The notes under the pieces were generated by a model. The model worked only from the letters and a program-made list of their open reading frames with translations. It searched no databases and was not told the DNA's origin. This document shows positions 41,179-49,690 of a DNA stretch of 64,000 nucleotides, piece after piece (the stretch's first letter is position 1; every line of letters starts with the position of its first letter). Source of the DNA: Nitrosospira briensis C-128 (GTDB taxonomy: Bacteria; Pseudomonadota; Gammaproteobacteria; Burkholderiales; Nitrosomonadaceae); contig NZ_CP012371.1 in assembly GCF_000619905.2 (NCBI RefSeq), forward strand, positions 620,001 through 684,000, given 5' to 3'. The translations under genes were made by a program, and so were the position numbers.

Positions 41179-42098
41179 TTTAGGTTTTTGCGCATGCGAT
41201 AGCGCAGATAGATGGCTATTGCATTCATGGCAAGGGTCATCACCACCAGTACCAGCCCCGCGGCTGCCGCATTGGCCTGAAACTCTTCTTCAGGCCGGGA
41301 GACCCAATTGAACATCTGGATGGGCATCACCGTGAACGGGGCCATCAGCCAATCGAAAGATAGAAAAGGGAATTCATCTTTAATGGGAGATGGCGGCAAA
41401 AATGCGATAAAAGTCAGCGCCCCAATGGTGATGATCGGCGCGGTTTCCCCAATTGCACGAGCCAGACCGATAATAACACCAGTTAAAATACCGGCAGCGG
41501 AATAAGGAAGCAAATGATCAGACACAGTCTGCCATTTGGTCGCCCCGAGAGCATAAGCGCCCTCCCGAATGACCAGTGGAATGGCGCGTATGGCCTCCCG
41601 CGTCGCCACGATGACTACCGGCAAGATCAATAACGCCAACGCGAGGCCAGCTGAAAGAATGCTTTGGCCAAACCCGAATTGATGTACAAACAGACTTAAT
41701 GCCAGCAGCCCGTAAATAATGGACGGAACGCCGGCGAGGTTGGTAACGTTGATTTCGATGATCTCGGTAATAATATTTTTGGACGCATACTCTTCCAGAT
41801 AAATTCCAGCGCCGATACCCATCGGCACGGCCGCCATCGCGGTCACCAGCATGACCAGAATGGTGCCGACCCAGGCGGAAAGTATACCCGCCGACCCGGG
41901 GCGGCGGGATGGGAAAGAAGTAAAAAAATCCCATGACAAACGCGGCATTCCCTCAATAAGCATATGAGCGAATAACGCCATGAATGTAAGTACCGCAATC
42001 ATCAGTGCCAACACACCGACAATCATGAAAATCAAATCCCACAGCTTATGGCGTGCAATGATCGTGCGGATCTCGCTCAGATCTTTATCGCCTCTCAT
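41172..42098 (-). CDS. pstA: Phosphate ABC transporter permease PstA
   Basis: A 308-residue inner-membrane permease with six helices. The EAA-type motif [25 protein letters not shown] contacts PstB, and [20 protein letters not shown] type sequence (here [19 protein letters not shown]) is strongly conserved. It follows pstC by 118 bases. The N-terminus carries a short charged cytoplasmic extension before the first helix. Confidence 0.95.
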   Translation of the reverse strand: MRGDKDLSEIRTIIARHKLWDLIFMIVGVLALMIAVLTFMALFAHMLIEGMPRLSWDFFTSFPSRRPGSAGILSAWVGTILVMLVTAMAAVPMGIGAGIYLEEYASKNIITEIIEINVTNLAGVPSIIYGLLALSLFVHQFGFGQSILSAGLALALLILPVVIVATREAIRAIPLVIREGAYALGATKWQTVSDHLLPYSAAGILTGVIIGLARAIGETAPIITIGALTFIAFLPPSPIKDEFPFLSFDWLMAPFTVMPIQMFNWVSRPEEEFQANAAAAGLVLVVMTLAMNAIAIYLRYRMRKNLKW

Positions 42099-42216
42099 CC
42101 AGGGATTCCAGGAAAGAACGAAGCGTGCTCATCAGAAAGCCCAGAGACTGAACAGCCGGAAAGGTAGGGAAAAGTCATTTTGTCAGATAGCAATAGGATC
42201 AGCAATCGCGCTGATT

Positions 42217-43161
42217 TTAATACACTTCGCGATAACGCTTACGCAGAACATGCCCGATGATATTGAACGCCAATGTCAATAGCAGCAATGTAAGACCAGC
42301 GGCAAAAATAGTTTGATAGCCAATGCTGCCGTGAGGCAGGTCACCCAGGCTGACCTGTACGATGTAGGCGGTAATGGTAGCTGCGGGTTCCATTGGATTC
42401 CAGGTGAGATTGGGTTGCATGCCGGCAGCTATCGCCACCACCATCGTTTCACCCACAGCACGGGAGATACCAAGTATATAAGCAGCGGCTATACCCGAAA
42501 ACGCGGCAGGCATCACCACCCTTATCGCCGTCTGGAACTTCGTGGCCCCCATCGCGTAGGAGCCTTCCCGCAAATGCATGGGCACGGAACGCATGGCATC
42601 TTCAGCCATGGAGCTTACATAGGGGATAATCATGATGCCCATCACCAATCCGGCGGAAAGAAGACTGAAACCAGGCAAATCCGGGAAAATCTTCTGTAGC
42701 AGGGGCGTTACGAATAGTAATGCGAAATAACCATACACGACCGTTGGAACACCGCCCAGCAACTCGAGAAATGGCTTGGCAACTTCACGCACGGCAAAAG
42801 GTGCAAATTCGGAAAGATATATGGCGGTGATAGTGCCCAGGGGTATGGCAACCAGGAGCGCCACGCCGGAACTTACCACCGTACCGGATATGAGCGGGAG
42901 GATGCCGTAATGTGCATCATCAAACAGTGGCGTCCATTGGGTATCGGTCAGAAATTCCCAAAGCGGGACGTGTTCAAAAAATACAAATGATTCCTTTACC
43001 AGCATCACCACGATGGCAACGGTAATCGCAACCGAAACAAATGCCATCAGAAACAGTAGCGCTTCAATAAAACGCTCGCCCAGATGACGGCGATAGCTAT
43101 ACCCGAGTCTTTTGGGATGGGTGATTTCGTCGGGAGGGTGTGCTGTCGCAGGCAACTGCAT
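42217..43161 (-). CDS. pstC: Phosphate ABC transporter permease PstC
   Basis: A 314-residue permease partner of PstA with six membrane helices. The coupling motif AMRSVPMHLREGSYAMGATKFQT and the following ILGISRAVGETMVVAIAAGM are diagnostic. It is first in the local operon. The usual pstS gene for the periplasmic binding protein is not upstream; repeat DNA and the hydroxylamine cluster occupy that place. Confidence 0.95.
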   Translation of the reverse strand: MQLPATAHPPDEITHPKRLGYSYRRHLGERFIEALLFLMAFVSVAITVAIVVMLVKESFVFFEHVPLWEFLTDTQWTPLFDDAHYGILPLISGTVVSSGVALLVAIPLGTITAIYLSEFAPFAVREVAKPFLELLGGVPTVVYGYFALLFVTPLLQKIFPDLPGFSLLSAGLVMGIMIIPYVSSMAEDAMRSVPMHLREGSYAMGATKFQTAIRVVMPAAFSGIAAAYILGISRAVGETMVVAIAAGMQPNLTWNPMEPAATITAYIVQVSLGDLPHGSIGYQTIFAAGLTLLLLTLAFNIIGHVLRKRYREVY

Positions 43162-43422
43162 TTTAAAAGGGGCGGTCCTTGGGCAGGGCTACATATTACG
43201 ATGGGTATATTACAGTTTCGTGACACATCGGAACAGTGCCAGAAGGAGTCGGCAATCCTTTCCACCCTTTCAACCTGAATCCGGTAGTGGATTGACCGCT
43301 CATTTTTCAGCTGTTTGTCAGCTCATTTGTCACTGAGCGTTATCACCATCCAGCCCGGAAATCCAATCGGGCTCTTTCATCGAATTCTGTCTGGGAAACC
43401 GGCACTATTGCTTGATGCAAGT
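43162..43422. other. Intergenic region between pstC and the cycB terminator
   Basis: Upstream of pstC, this holds the single terminus of the CCTGAATCCGGTAGT repeat family (from 43274) and otherwise no gene. The pstC promoter must lie here. I saw no convincing Pho box (tandem CTGTCAT-like 7-mers). Confidence 0.45.
43274..43310 (+). repeat. Solo end of the CCTRAATCCGGTAGTTG repeat family
   Basis: CCTGAATCCGGTAGT (43274-43288) followed by TTGACCGCTCATTTTTCAG matches the left end and subterminal bases of the 385-bp elements at 20.9 and 62.9 kb and the short element at 11.5 kb. A matching right end nearby is not clear, so this is either a decayed copy or one with a divergent partner. Confidence 0.55.
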
Positions 43423-43463
43423 AAAACCGCTGCTCCCTCGCGCGGACGCGGGAAACAGCGGTT
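43423..43463 (-). terminator. Rho-independent terminator of the hydroxylamine-oxidation cluster
   Basis: On the minus strand, AACCGCTG (43456-43463) pairs with CAGCGGTT (43425-43432). The inner stem CCCGCG/CGCGAGGG extends it and TTTTAC follows immediately. It lies about 50 bases beyond the cycB stop and is a strong stem ending the transcript. Confidence 0.8.
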
Positions 43464-43512
43464 CGGGTGAATGGATGAGGTGTGCCAGGTGCTGTAGCCG
43501 GAATGATCCGAC

Positions 43513-44112
43513 TCACTCCTCCTCATCCTCCTCGTCATCATCCTTCTTTTCGGGTTTGAGGACCAGTTTGCCCTGTTTCTTGCTCTCGTTCAAGTCGGTC
43601 TCGGGGGCCTCCTTGTGCACCAGGTTCTGATGGCAGTCGATGCAGGTCGCCCCTTCGGTCTCCATCTTCTTGTGCGCAGCCTTGGCATCGGCACCGGGCG
43701 GTTGCGGATTCTTGTGGCATTCACGACAGGTGCGGCTGTCCCACTTCTTCAGGTTCATGCGCGCATCGTGCGCCATGATCAACCGGCGCTCGTTGAACTT
43801 CTCCAGGGTGGAGTAATCCTCGGCAAACTCCATGTACAGCTCGCGCGCCCCATCCACCACGTGGGTGGCCACCGCCAGGTGGAAGTTCTTGAAGCCCTGC
43901 GGGATATGGCAGTCCTTGCAGCCGGGGTTGGCCCCCAGCGCACCATAGTGCGAGGAGGTCTTGAGCTCCTCCGCGGGATAACTCATGGAATGGCAACTGG
44001 TGCAGAATTCGGTGGTGGAGACGGCGGCCTCGCCGCCGAATACCACCGCCACCATCACGATTCCCAGTACGGCACCTGTGAGCAGGGTGCCGCCTGCTTT
44101 CATTCCCGCCAT
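43513..44112 (-). CDS. cycB: Tetraheme cytochrome cM552, NapC/NirT family quinone reductase
   Basis: A 199-residue membrane-anchored c-type cytochrome thought to pass electrons from cytochrome c554 to ubiquinone. One N-terminal helix (residues 7-28) is followed by four CXXCH heme motifs: CTSCH, CKDCH, CRECH, CIDCH. The layout matches NapC/NirT proteins. The C-terminus ends in a run of acidic residues after KPEKK. Its ATG overlaps the cycA stop by one base (TGATG), so the two are translationally coupled. Placement after cycA is diagnostic of ammonia oxidisers. Confidence 0.95.
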   Translation of the reverse strand: MAGMKAGGTLLTGAVLGIVMVAVVFGGEAAVSTTEFCTSCHSMSYPAEELKTSSHYGALGANPGCKDCHIPQGFKNFHLAVATHVVDGARELYMEFAEDYSTLEKFNERRLIMAHDARMNLKKWDSRTCRECHKNPQPPGADAKAAHKKMETEGATCIDCHQNLVHKEAPETDLNESKKQGKLVLKPEKKDDDEEDEEE

Positions 44113-44819
44113 CAGTCCTCCGAACCTTTCACACCCACTTTGGCCTTGGCCTGGAAGTCGTCATGGTACTTGAACTTCGGCTCGCCAGTGAAGGTGCCGT
44201 CCAGTTTGTAGTGCTCGTGCATGGCCTTGGTGTCCTTGACGTACTTGTCAAAGTCGAAGGTGTACTTCTTGTCCACCGCGGGGGTGAAGGGGGTGTAGGG
44301 CTTCTTGGCGCCCTTCCACGGGCTGCCTTCGTAGTTCATGTGGCAGGCGTTGCAGCTTTCTTCAAAGCTGAAGTCCTGTCCGGCATCGGCCAAGGTCTGG
44401 CGCGGGGCGGTCTTCTTCGATTTCTCGAAGGCAGCACCGGCCTTGCGGTGGGTGCCGCGATACTTGGAGCCGGGACCATGGCACGATTCGCAGCCCACGC
44501 CGGTGGTGAACTTGCTCGGGTCTTCGACGGTGTAGCCGCCTTCCTTGCCCCAACCGTCGACGTGACAGCCTACGCAGTCCTTGTCCTTGGTGTAGTCCTT
44601 GGTCGGGTCGAGCTTGGCCTTCTTCTTGGCCTCGGCTTTGGTGTTGGGCTTCAGGGAGTCCATGGCTTTGGCGTGCGCGGTGTCGCCCCACGATTCGGCC
44701 TGGCTCTTGTGACAGGAACTGCACTTCTTGCGGCCTTCATACGATTGCGCGGTAGCACTGCCTGCAACTACCGCCAGCATGGCGGCTGCGGCGAGGACTA
44801 ATGTCATGCGATGGCTCAT
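44112..44819 (-). CDS. cycA: Tetraheme cytochrome c554
   Basis: A 235-residue periplasmic electron acceptor of hydroxylamine oxidoreductase. A signal peptide (cleaved after about residue 24, ATAQS) precedes four CXXCH motifs: CSSCH, CVGCH, CESCH and CNACH. The protein is rich in lysine, and codons end almost always in G or C, as expected for very high expression. AGGAG lies upstream of the ATG. The 367-base gap to haoB suggests that cycAB may have its own promoter in addition to any read-through from hao. Confidence 0.96.
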   Translation of the reverse strand: MSHRMTLVLAAAAMLAVVAGSATAQSYEGRKKCSSCHKSQAESWGDTAHAKAMDSLKPNTKAEAKKKAKLDPTKDYTKDKDCVGCHVDGWGKEGGYTVEDPSKFTTGVGCESCHGPGSKYRGTHRKAGAAFEKSKKTAPRQTLADAGQDFSFEESCNACHMNYEGSPWKGAKKPYTPFTPAVDKKYTFDFDKYVKDTKAMHEHYKLDGTFTGEPKFKYHDDFQAKAKVGVKGSED

Positions 44820-45186
44820 GGTTTCTCCTTTTTTTCTGGCGAGACAAAATTATCCGGGTGTTATTAAAACTTTTTTTATCCTGAATCCGACGCTTGCAGC
44901 GTGCCCCTGAAAGCGAAGCGCACGGGAAACGTAAAATCCTTTGTATTATAACGCTTAAGCGATAAATGCGCGGTCTACTACCGGATTCCGGATTTTGCCC
45001 ATACTGTATCTCCGGTTTCTGTAAACGGGTAGCACCAGTACCATGACTCTTTCTGGTACCACTGGTACCGCCAGCCCGCCGCAGGCGGGTGGGCCGGGGC
45101 GGTGGTCTGGTGGGTCTTCGGGTCTGGGGTCTGCTCGCTTGTATCTGTCGCGGTGTCTGCGCTGTGTCTGCGTTATATCGCCGGAA
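44820..45186. other. Intergenic region haoB-cycA
   Basis: These 367 bases contain the short repeat element at 44880-44993 next to cycA, a GGTACCACTGGTACC inverted pair near 45056-45070, and a CCCGCC/GGCGGG hairpin at 45075-45089 beyond the haoB stop. The hairpin lacks a T-run and may be an attenuator or processing site. A cycA promoter is expected here but I could not place it. Confidence 0.5.
44880..44993. repeat. Short member of the CCTRAATCCGGTAGTTG repeat family
   Basis: The left end CCTGAATCCG (44880) and right end CTACTACCGGATTCCGG (to 44993) form inverted termini. ATAAATGCGCGGTC before the right end matches the subterminal TAAATGAGCGGTC of the 385-bp elements. GCGTGC/GCGCACG form an internal hairpin. 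This 114-base unit lies about 60 bases upstream of cycA. Confidence 0.6.
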
Positions 45187-46254
45187 TCAGGTGCCTTCGG
45201 GGAGGTCGGCGCCGCTTGCGCCGTCGCCGGGGGCGGGGATCTTGTAGACCCAGTAGCCGCCTTGCTGGTAGATGAGCTGGAGGGCTTGCAGTTCCAGGGG
45301 CTGGGATTCGGTGAAGGGCAGCATCTGGGCGATGAGGCTCTCGCTGTTGGGGCCTTTGTGCAGGAAGTAGGCGCGCACCATTTTGTCGGAAATGGATTGC
45401 AGGGTGTAGGTGTCGAACTGGTTGCTCTGCATCCAGGTCTTGAGGTAGCCGATCAGGCCGTGCATGTTGCCTTCCATGGGGAAGTTCTTGTAGGTGATGT
45501 CAAACTGGGGGCGCATGAGCCCCAGTTTGTAGAGGTCGTTGACGTGGATGGCAATGTAGGCTTCGCGGTTGCCTGCCAGTTCGCGCAGCAGGGCGGCGCC
45601 GGTCTCGGGCGGGGCCAGGAGGGCGTCGGCGAAGCGCTGGAAGGTGGCGCGTTCCTGTTCGCCGGCGGGCGCGCCCCAGAATTCGCTCTCGTAGCGTTTG
45701 ATGGCGTCGGTGCGCTCAAGCCACGGGGTGGGGACGATCAGGGGTTCGCCGATGCGGGTGGTGAACAGGGTGTCGCGTCCGGCCAGGAGGTTGACCTGGC
45801 GCGAGGTGTCCCACCAGGCGAGGATGAGCGCGTCCTTGGGCGCATGCTTGGCGATGGCAACAGACAGGGCGGCAAGTTCGCTGAGTTTGTTGTCGACGGT
45901 GACGAGCAGTTCGCTGGTGTGGTTTTCCCAGTCGAGCCGCACGGGTGGGTGGTCGCCCAGCCTGGCGGTGTGGGTGAGTGCCAGGGGCTGGTCGACGCCT
46001 TCGGCATAGACTTCGTATTGGGCCAGCTTGAGGGCGGGGTCGATGTCTGCCGGCAGGCCCAGTTGCGGAAACTGGTCGATGCCGCCTTCGGTGACGAGCT
46101 GGTAGCGATAGGGGGCGGGGCCGGGGTTGAACCAGAGCCAGCCAAACCAGAGGAGTAAAAGAATTCCTCCCGCCACCAGGAGGATGCCCAGTGAGGGGAG
46201 GAGTTTGGTGTTACGCCGCGCCACGGGGGCGCGGGTTGAAGTTGAGGTGCTCAA
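45187..46254 (-). CDS. haoB: HaoB, protein of the hydroxylamine oxidoreductase cluster
   Basis: A 355-residue protein encoded directly after haoA (three-base gap) in ammonia-oxidising betaproteobacteria. A cytoplasmic N-terminus is followed by one membrane helix (about residues 24-45, LVAGGILLLLWFGWLWF), with the remaining 310 residues presumably periplasmic. It has no heme motif and no domain that I can name. The tight linkage to haoA implies a role in maturation, anchoring or electron transfer of HAO, but this has no direct support in the sequence. GC-rich codon use is like haoA. Confidence 0.9.
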   Translation of the reverse strand: MSTSTSTRAPVARRNTKLLPSLGILLVAGGILLLLWFGWLWFNPGPAPYRYQLVTEGGIDQFPQLGLPADIDPALKLAQYEVYAEGVDQPLALTHTARLGDHPPVRLDWENHTSELLVTVDNKLSELAALSVAIAKHAPKDALILAWWDTSRQVNLLAGRDTLFTTRIGEPLIVPTPWLERTDAIKRYESEFWGAPAGEQERATFQRFADALLAPPETGAALLRELAGNREAYIAIHVNDLYKLGLMRPQFDITYKNFPMEGNMHGLIGYLKTWMQSNQFDTYTLQSISDKMVRAYFLHKGPNSESLIAQMLPFTESQPLELQALQLIYQQGGYWVYKIPAPGDGASGADLPEGT

Positions 46255-46257
46255 ATG

Positions 46258-47970
46258 TTAGCGTTCGCTTTTTTCACGGCGGCGCCAGCCAGCCAGAGCC
46301 AGGGTGCCGGCCAGGAGCATGCCGCCGCCCAGGCCGCCCAGGGAGAGCTTGTCATCGGTGCTCTGGATGTCAAGCAGGCTGGAGCGTCGGCTGGATTCCA
46401 TTTTGGCGACCCGTGCCTGCAAGGCGGCCATTTCGCGAATCTTGGTGTTTTCGTCCATGACTTCGACGTAGTCGCGGTTCATGGGTCCCCAGCCTTCGGT
46501 GTAGGTCCAGCCGCCCGGGTTGACGTGGGCTAAGCCTACGTGCAGTTTGGGCAGGTTGTTCTCACCCATTTCCAGGACTTTGAGCTCGATGGCGGCAGGG
46601 TTGTTGTCCTTGGACCAGTAGAGCTGGGTGAAGCCGGCAAACATTTCTTTGTCGGGTGCCAGGGGGGCGGGACGGTTGGTCTTCTGGCCGGTGAGCAGGC
46701 CATCCTTGTAGAGTTTCTCGGCTACGCCGTGGGCTTCCTTGAATTTGGCCAGGCCATGCAGGGTGCCTTTGTCCATGAATTCGAGGTAGGAGCGGGCGAA
46801 GCGTTCGGAGTGGCACTGGGTGCAGGTCTTGACCCAGGAGTCAAGCCGCTCTTCGGACCATTCGCTGGTGATGTTCTCGGCTATGCCGGGAACGGCGGGG
46901 TAGTTGGCCCAGCGTATCTTTCTGACGACGTTGTGGGCGTATTTGCCTTCATACTCGAAGTGGCAGCCGGCACAGGTGGGGGCGGTCTGTCCGCCTTTGG
47001 CGTAGGCGTCCTTCAGGGGGACTTCCCAGTTCCATTTGTCGCCCATGAGGGACACGATCTTGCCGTGCTTGCTCATGGAGTAGGCTTCCCAGTTGTTGTG
47101 GTCTACGCCGCTGTGGCAGGTGGCGCACGCTTCGGGCTGACGCGATTCGGCCGCGGAGAATTCGTGCCGGGTGTGGCACATGTCGCATTTGTTCTGGTTG
47201 GTGTGGCACATGCTGCAGCCTTCGGCAATCTCGCGCTGGGGCATGGCGGCAAATACGGCGACTTCGACGTTGGCTTTCCAGTCAAGGGCGTGCGAGGGGC
47301 GTCCCTGCGGCCATTGCTTGTTGGGCCAGATCAAGGTGTCGCGCTCGGATTCGCGTTCGGCAAATTCCTGCAGGTGGCAGGTGCCGCAGACGTCTGCGGT
47401 GGGCATGCGCAGGTCTTTCATGTGGTCGGCTTTGCCTTTGGCGTTGATGTCGACGTGGCAGTCGATGCAACCAACTTCCTTGAGCTTTTCGGTGGCGCCG
47501 AGCCGGTTCATGGAGCGAAGGTTCTTCTCGACGTCTTCCAGTTTGGCTTTCTTGTAGTAAATGGGGTCGTCAGGCTTTAAGTTGCGGATCTTGTCCAGGT
47601 TGGCGTGGGTGCTCTTTTTCCAGGCGTTGACCCAGACCGGCGATTCGTCGGTGTGGCATTTGACGCATTCGTCGCGCGCAGCCACTTCTTTCATGGAGGT
47701 GGGCGGCTTGTAGAAGGAGGCAGGGTCAAAGTACATGCTCATGGGAATGGGCTCCCAGTATTTGGCCAGGGTGCCACGGCCCGCACCTTGTGCCGGGTCT
47801 TTGTAGCGCTTGACCAGCGCCTGGTGCAATTCTTTCGGTGAGGCCGATTGCTGCAGGTTCAGCGCTTTGTACGTTTCTTTGGGGACGCTGGGAAAGTCCG
47901 CGTACGCAGACGCCGCCAATAAGGCGCCGCATGCGAGCGTGACCAGCTTCAGCCAAGGTTTGACAACCAT
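46258..47970 (-). CDS. haoA: Hydroxylamine oxidoreductase (octaheme)
   Basis: A 570-residue periplasmic enzyme oxidising hydroxylamine during ammonia oxidation. A signal peptide ends near SAYADF. Eight CXXCH motifs are present: CVKCH, CIDCH, CGTCH, CSMCH, CDMCH, CATCH, CAGCH and CTQCH. Tyr about residue 490 in [16 protein letters not shown] fits the position of the tyrosine that cross-links the neighbouring subunit's P460 heme in Nitrosomonas europaea. A C-terminal hydrophobic segment (about 543-562) followed by RRREK could anchor the precursor. AAGGAGAG precedes the ATG. Codons are strongly GC-ending. Confidence 0.98.
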   Translation of the reverse strand: MVVKPWLKLVTLACGALLAASAYADFPSVPKETYKALNLQQSASPKELHQALVKRYKDPAQGAGRGTLAKYWEPIPMSMYFDPASFYKPPTSMKEVAARDECVKCHTDESPVWVNAWKKSTHANLDKIRNLKPDDPIYYKKAKLEDVEKNLRSMNRLGATEKLKEVGCIDCHVDINAKGKADHMKDLRMPTADVCGTCHLQEFAERESERDTLIWPNKQWPQGRPSHALDWKANVEVAVFAAMPQREIAEGCSMCHTNQNKCDMCHTRHEFSAAESRQPEACATCHSGVDHNNWEAYSMSKHGKIVSLMGDKWNWEVPLKDAYAKGGQTAPTCAGCHFEYEGKYAHNVVRKIRWANYPAVPGIAENITSEWSEERLDSWVKTCTQCHSERFARSYLEFMDKGTLHGLAKFKEAHGVAEKLYKDGLLTGQKTNRPAPLAPDKEMFAGFTQLYWSKDNNPAAIELKVLEMGENNLPKLHVGLAHVNPGGWTYTEGWGPMNRDYVEVMDENTKIREMAALQARVAKMESSRRSSLLDIQSTDDKLSLGGLGGGMLLAGTLALAGWRRREKSER

Positions 47971-48349
47971 TTTTCTCTCCTTACTCCGTGTTGATTTGTT
48001 GTGTCCGATATCCAGACTCGAAACCCGGATCGCCAGGCAATCAGGGCCTCTCCCTAGTCCGATATCTGTCTTTTCTGTAAAACCCCCAGGGCTATCCCCA
48101 AGGCCTCCCTAAAACACCGCGTAGCCTAAACGTACAACTACTTCATGTCAAGAAAATTGAGGGTAGTTGAGGGTAGTATAGCGAACAAATAAATTGTCCG
48201 CGCCGGTACAAATAATCTGTCCGGGCCTGCCATTCCAAAAAAAGCGTAGAAAAATAGATGGGGTGGCTGCGGGAGGTATGTAATACAAAGTTGAAAAAAA
48301 CACAGGAGAAAAAAATGCAGATTTAGAGGAAACGCTCAATATCCGGATA
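47971..48349. promoter_or_regulatory. Upstream region of the hao cluster
   Basis: This 379-base stretch must hold the haoA promoter. It includes a direct 10-base repeat GTCCGATATC at 48003-48012 and 48057-48066, each centred on the palindrome GATATC, and a tandem duplication TTGAGGGTAG at 48157-48176. The far part is AT-rich. The repeats are candidate regulator sites, not demonstrated ones. Confidence 0.45.
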
Positions 48350-48739
48350 TTATTTCGTCGCAAGCCAGAATACGACACCGGCCAGCACGCCAACCAATGA
48401 AATACATGCGATCAGCAGGATCTTTACCCGGATCCGAAAAACTTCGATAGCCTCAACGACAAGTGCATTCTGTTCAGCAAGTGATTTGATCAGCTCAGCG
48501 GACGCTCTCTGTTCATTGCTCAATTCAATGATTTTTGCCTCTAACAGACGAACCCGCTTATCCAGCTTATCCGGATTAACCGACCCGTCGCCGACTGGCG
48601 AGCTTGATGCGTCCGCAAAACCACTCGAGTCGGACTTTGCCGCGGAAAAAACCTGTTTCGCCGCTTTGACAATATGAGGTGCGGATTCCAGCACGCTTCC
48701 CCATGGAATGATTTTTAGCGCCGTTATCCAGATTGCCAT
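48350..48739 (-). CDS. Small coiled-coil membrane protein of unknown function
   Basis: A 129-residue protein I do not recognise. The N-terminal third resembles an amphipathic segment (ALKIIPWGSVLESAPHIVKAAKQ), a Ser/Asp-rich linker follows (about 35-55), then a predicted coiled coil (about 58-95, DKRVRLLEAKIIELSNEQRA) and a C-terminal membrane helix (about 105-126). Such tail-anchored coiled-coil proteins occur sporadically in betaproteobacteria. It lies 63 bases after mtkB on the same strand. A GAGG upstream supports translation. Confidence 0.65.
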   Translation of the reverse strand: MAIWITALKIIPWGSVLESAPHIVKAAKQVFSAAKSDSSGFADASSSPVGDGSVNPDKLDKRVRLLEAKIIELSNEQRASAELIKSLAEQNALVVEAIEVFRIRVKILLIACISLVGVLAGVVFWLATK

Positions 48740-48802
48740 TTTTAAACCTCACTCTCAATCACATCTGGCAAAACCATGATCTGCGTAGAAGTTACATAGA
48801 AG

Positions 48803-49690
48803 TTACATTCTGGACAATACCGCTGCAACGGTTTCACCAATGGCAGAAGGTGTCGGACAGATCGTGACACCAAGATCCCTCAGCATAGCAACCTTTTCCG
48901 CCGCACTTTCGCCCGGAGACGAAATAATCGCGCCGGCATGCCCCATGCGACGACCTTCCGGTGCGGTTAAGCCTGCGATATAGGCAATTACCGGCTTGCT
49001 CATATGATCTCTGGCAAAAATACCGGCTTGAACTTCCTGCGGCCCTCCGATTTCGCCAATCATGACGACTATTTCCGTTTCAGGATCTTCTTCGAACTTT
49101 TCCAGGATATCACGATGGGAACTGCCTATGATCGGATCCCCGCCAATACCTACCGAAGTGGATATGCCGATACCCAGAATCCTCATCTGGTCTGCTGCTT
49201 CATAACCCAGCGTTCCAGAGCGGCCAATAACCCCGACATTTCCTTTCTTATAGATGTGCCCCGGCATGATTCCCAGCATTGCCCGGCCTGGGCTGATCGT
49301 GCCGGCACAATTAGGGCCCGTGAGCACCATTCTATCTTTGATAGAAAAACGTCGCAAAAAGTTCTTGACGGTCATCATATCCTGTGTGGGAATCCCGTCA
49401 GTAATGGCCGCACAATATCTGATACCGGCATCCGCCGCTTCCATGATCGAGTCCGCTGCAAACGCGGGCGGCACAAATACGATAGTGGCATCCGCTTCGA
49501 CTTGTTCCACAGCTTCTTTTACCGTATTGAAGACGGGCAGACCCAGGTGTTGCTGTCCGCCCTTGCCGGGGGTTACGCCTCCCACCACGTTTGAACCGTA
49601 GTTGATCATATCCTGCGCATGAAAGGTACCGGTTTTACCAGTGAAACCCTGGATTATGATGCGCGTGTTTTCGTCAATTAAAATAGCCAT
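48803..49690 (-). CDS. mtkB: Malate thiokinase, ADP/ATP-binding CoA-ligase alpha-type subunit (MtkB-like; SucD homologue)
   Basis: A 295-residue CoA-ligase subunit with a Rossmann CoA-binding domain (FTGKTGTFHAQDM, GGVTPGKGG) and the phosphohistidine loop GRRMGHAGAII near residue 245. It is homologous to SucD, but GPNCAGTISPGRAMLGIMPG follows the malate thiokinase form as I recall it from methylotrophs; E. coli SucD has GPNCPG and IGIQPG at these places. With mtkA directly upstream and malyl-CoA lyase nearby, ligation of CoA to malate is the likely reaction. Succinyl-CoA synthetase activity remains possible. Confidence 0.78.
   Translation of the reverse strand: MAILIDENTRIIIQGFTGKTGTFHAQDMINYGSNVVGGVTPGKGGQQHLGLPVFNTVKEAVEQVEADATIVFVPPAFAADSIMEAADAGIRYCAAITDGIPTQDMMTVKNFLRRFSIKDRMVLTGPNCAGTISPGRAMLGIMPGHIYKKGNVGVIGRSGTLGYEAADQMRILGIGISTSVGIGGDPIIGSSHRDILEKFEEDPETEIVVMIGEIGGPQEVQAGIFARDHMSKPVIAYIAGLTAPEGRRMGHAGAIISSPGESAAEKVAMLRDLGVTICPTPSAIGETVAAVLSRM

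Noticed and set aside
43274..44993. cycA-cycB as cargo of a composite transposon bounded by the two family termini
   Set aside because: The terminus at 44993 already has its own partner at 44880, forming a separate 114-bp element, and no transposase or target duplication was seen. cycAB belongs to the ancestral hao cluster.
45043..47580. Long plus-strand open frames (371 and 346 codons) opposite haoB and haoA
   Set aside because: They are antisense shadows produced by the strong GC-ending codon bias of the hao genes; they resemble no protein and have Gly/Ala/Val-rich, low-information content.
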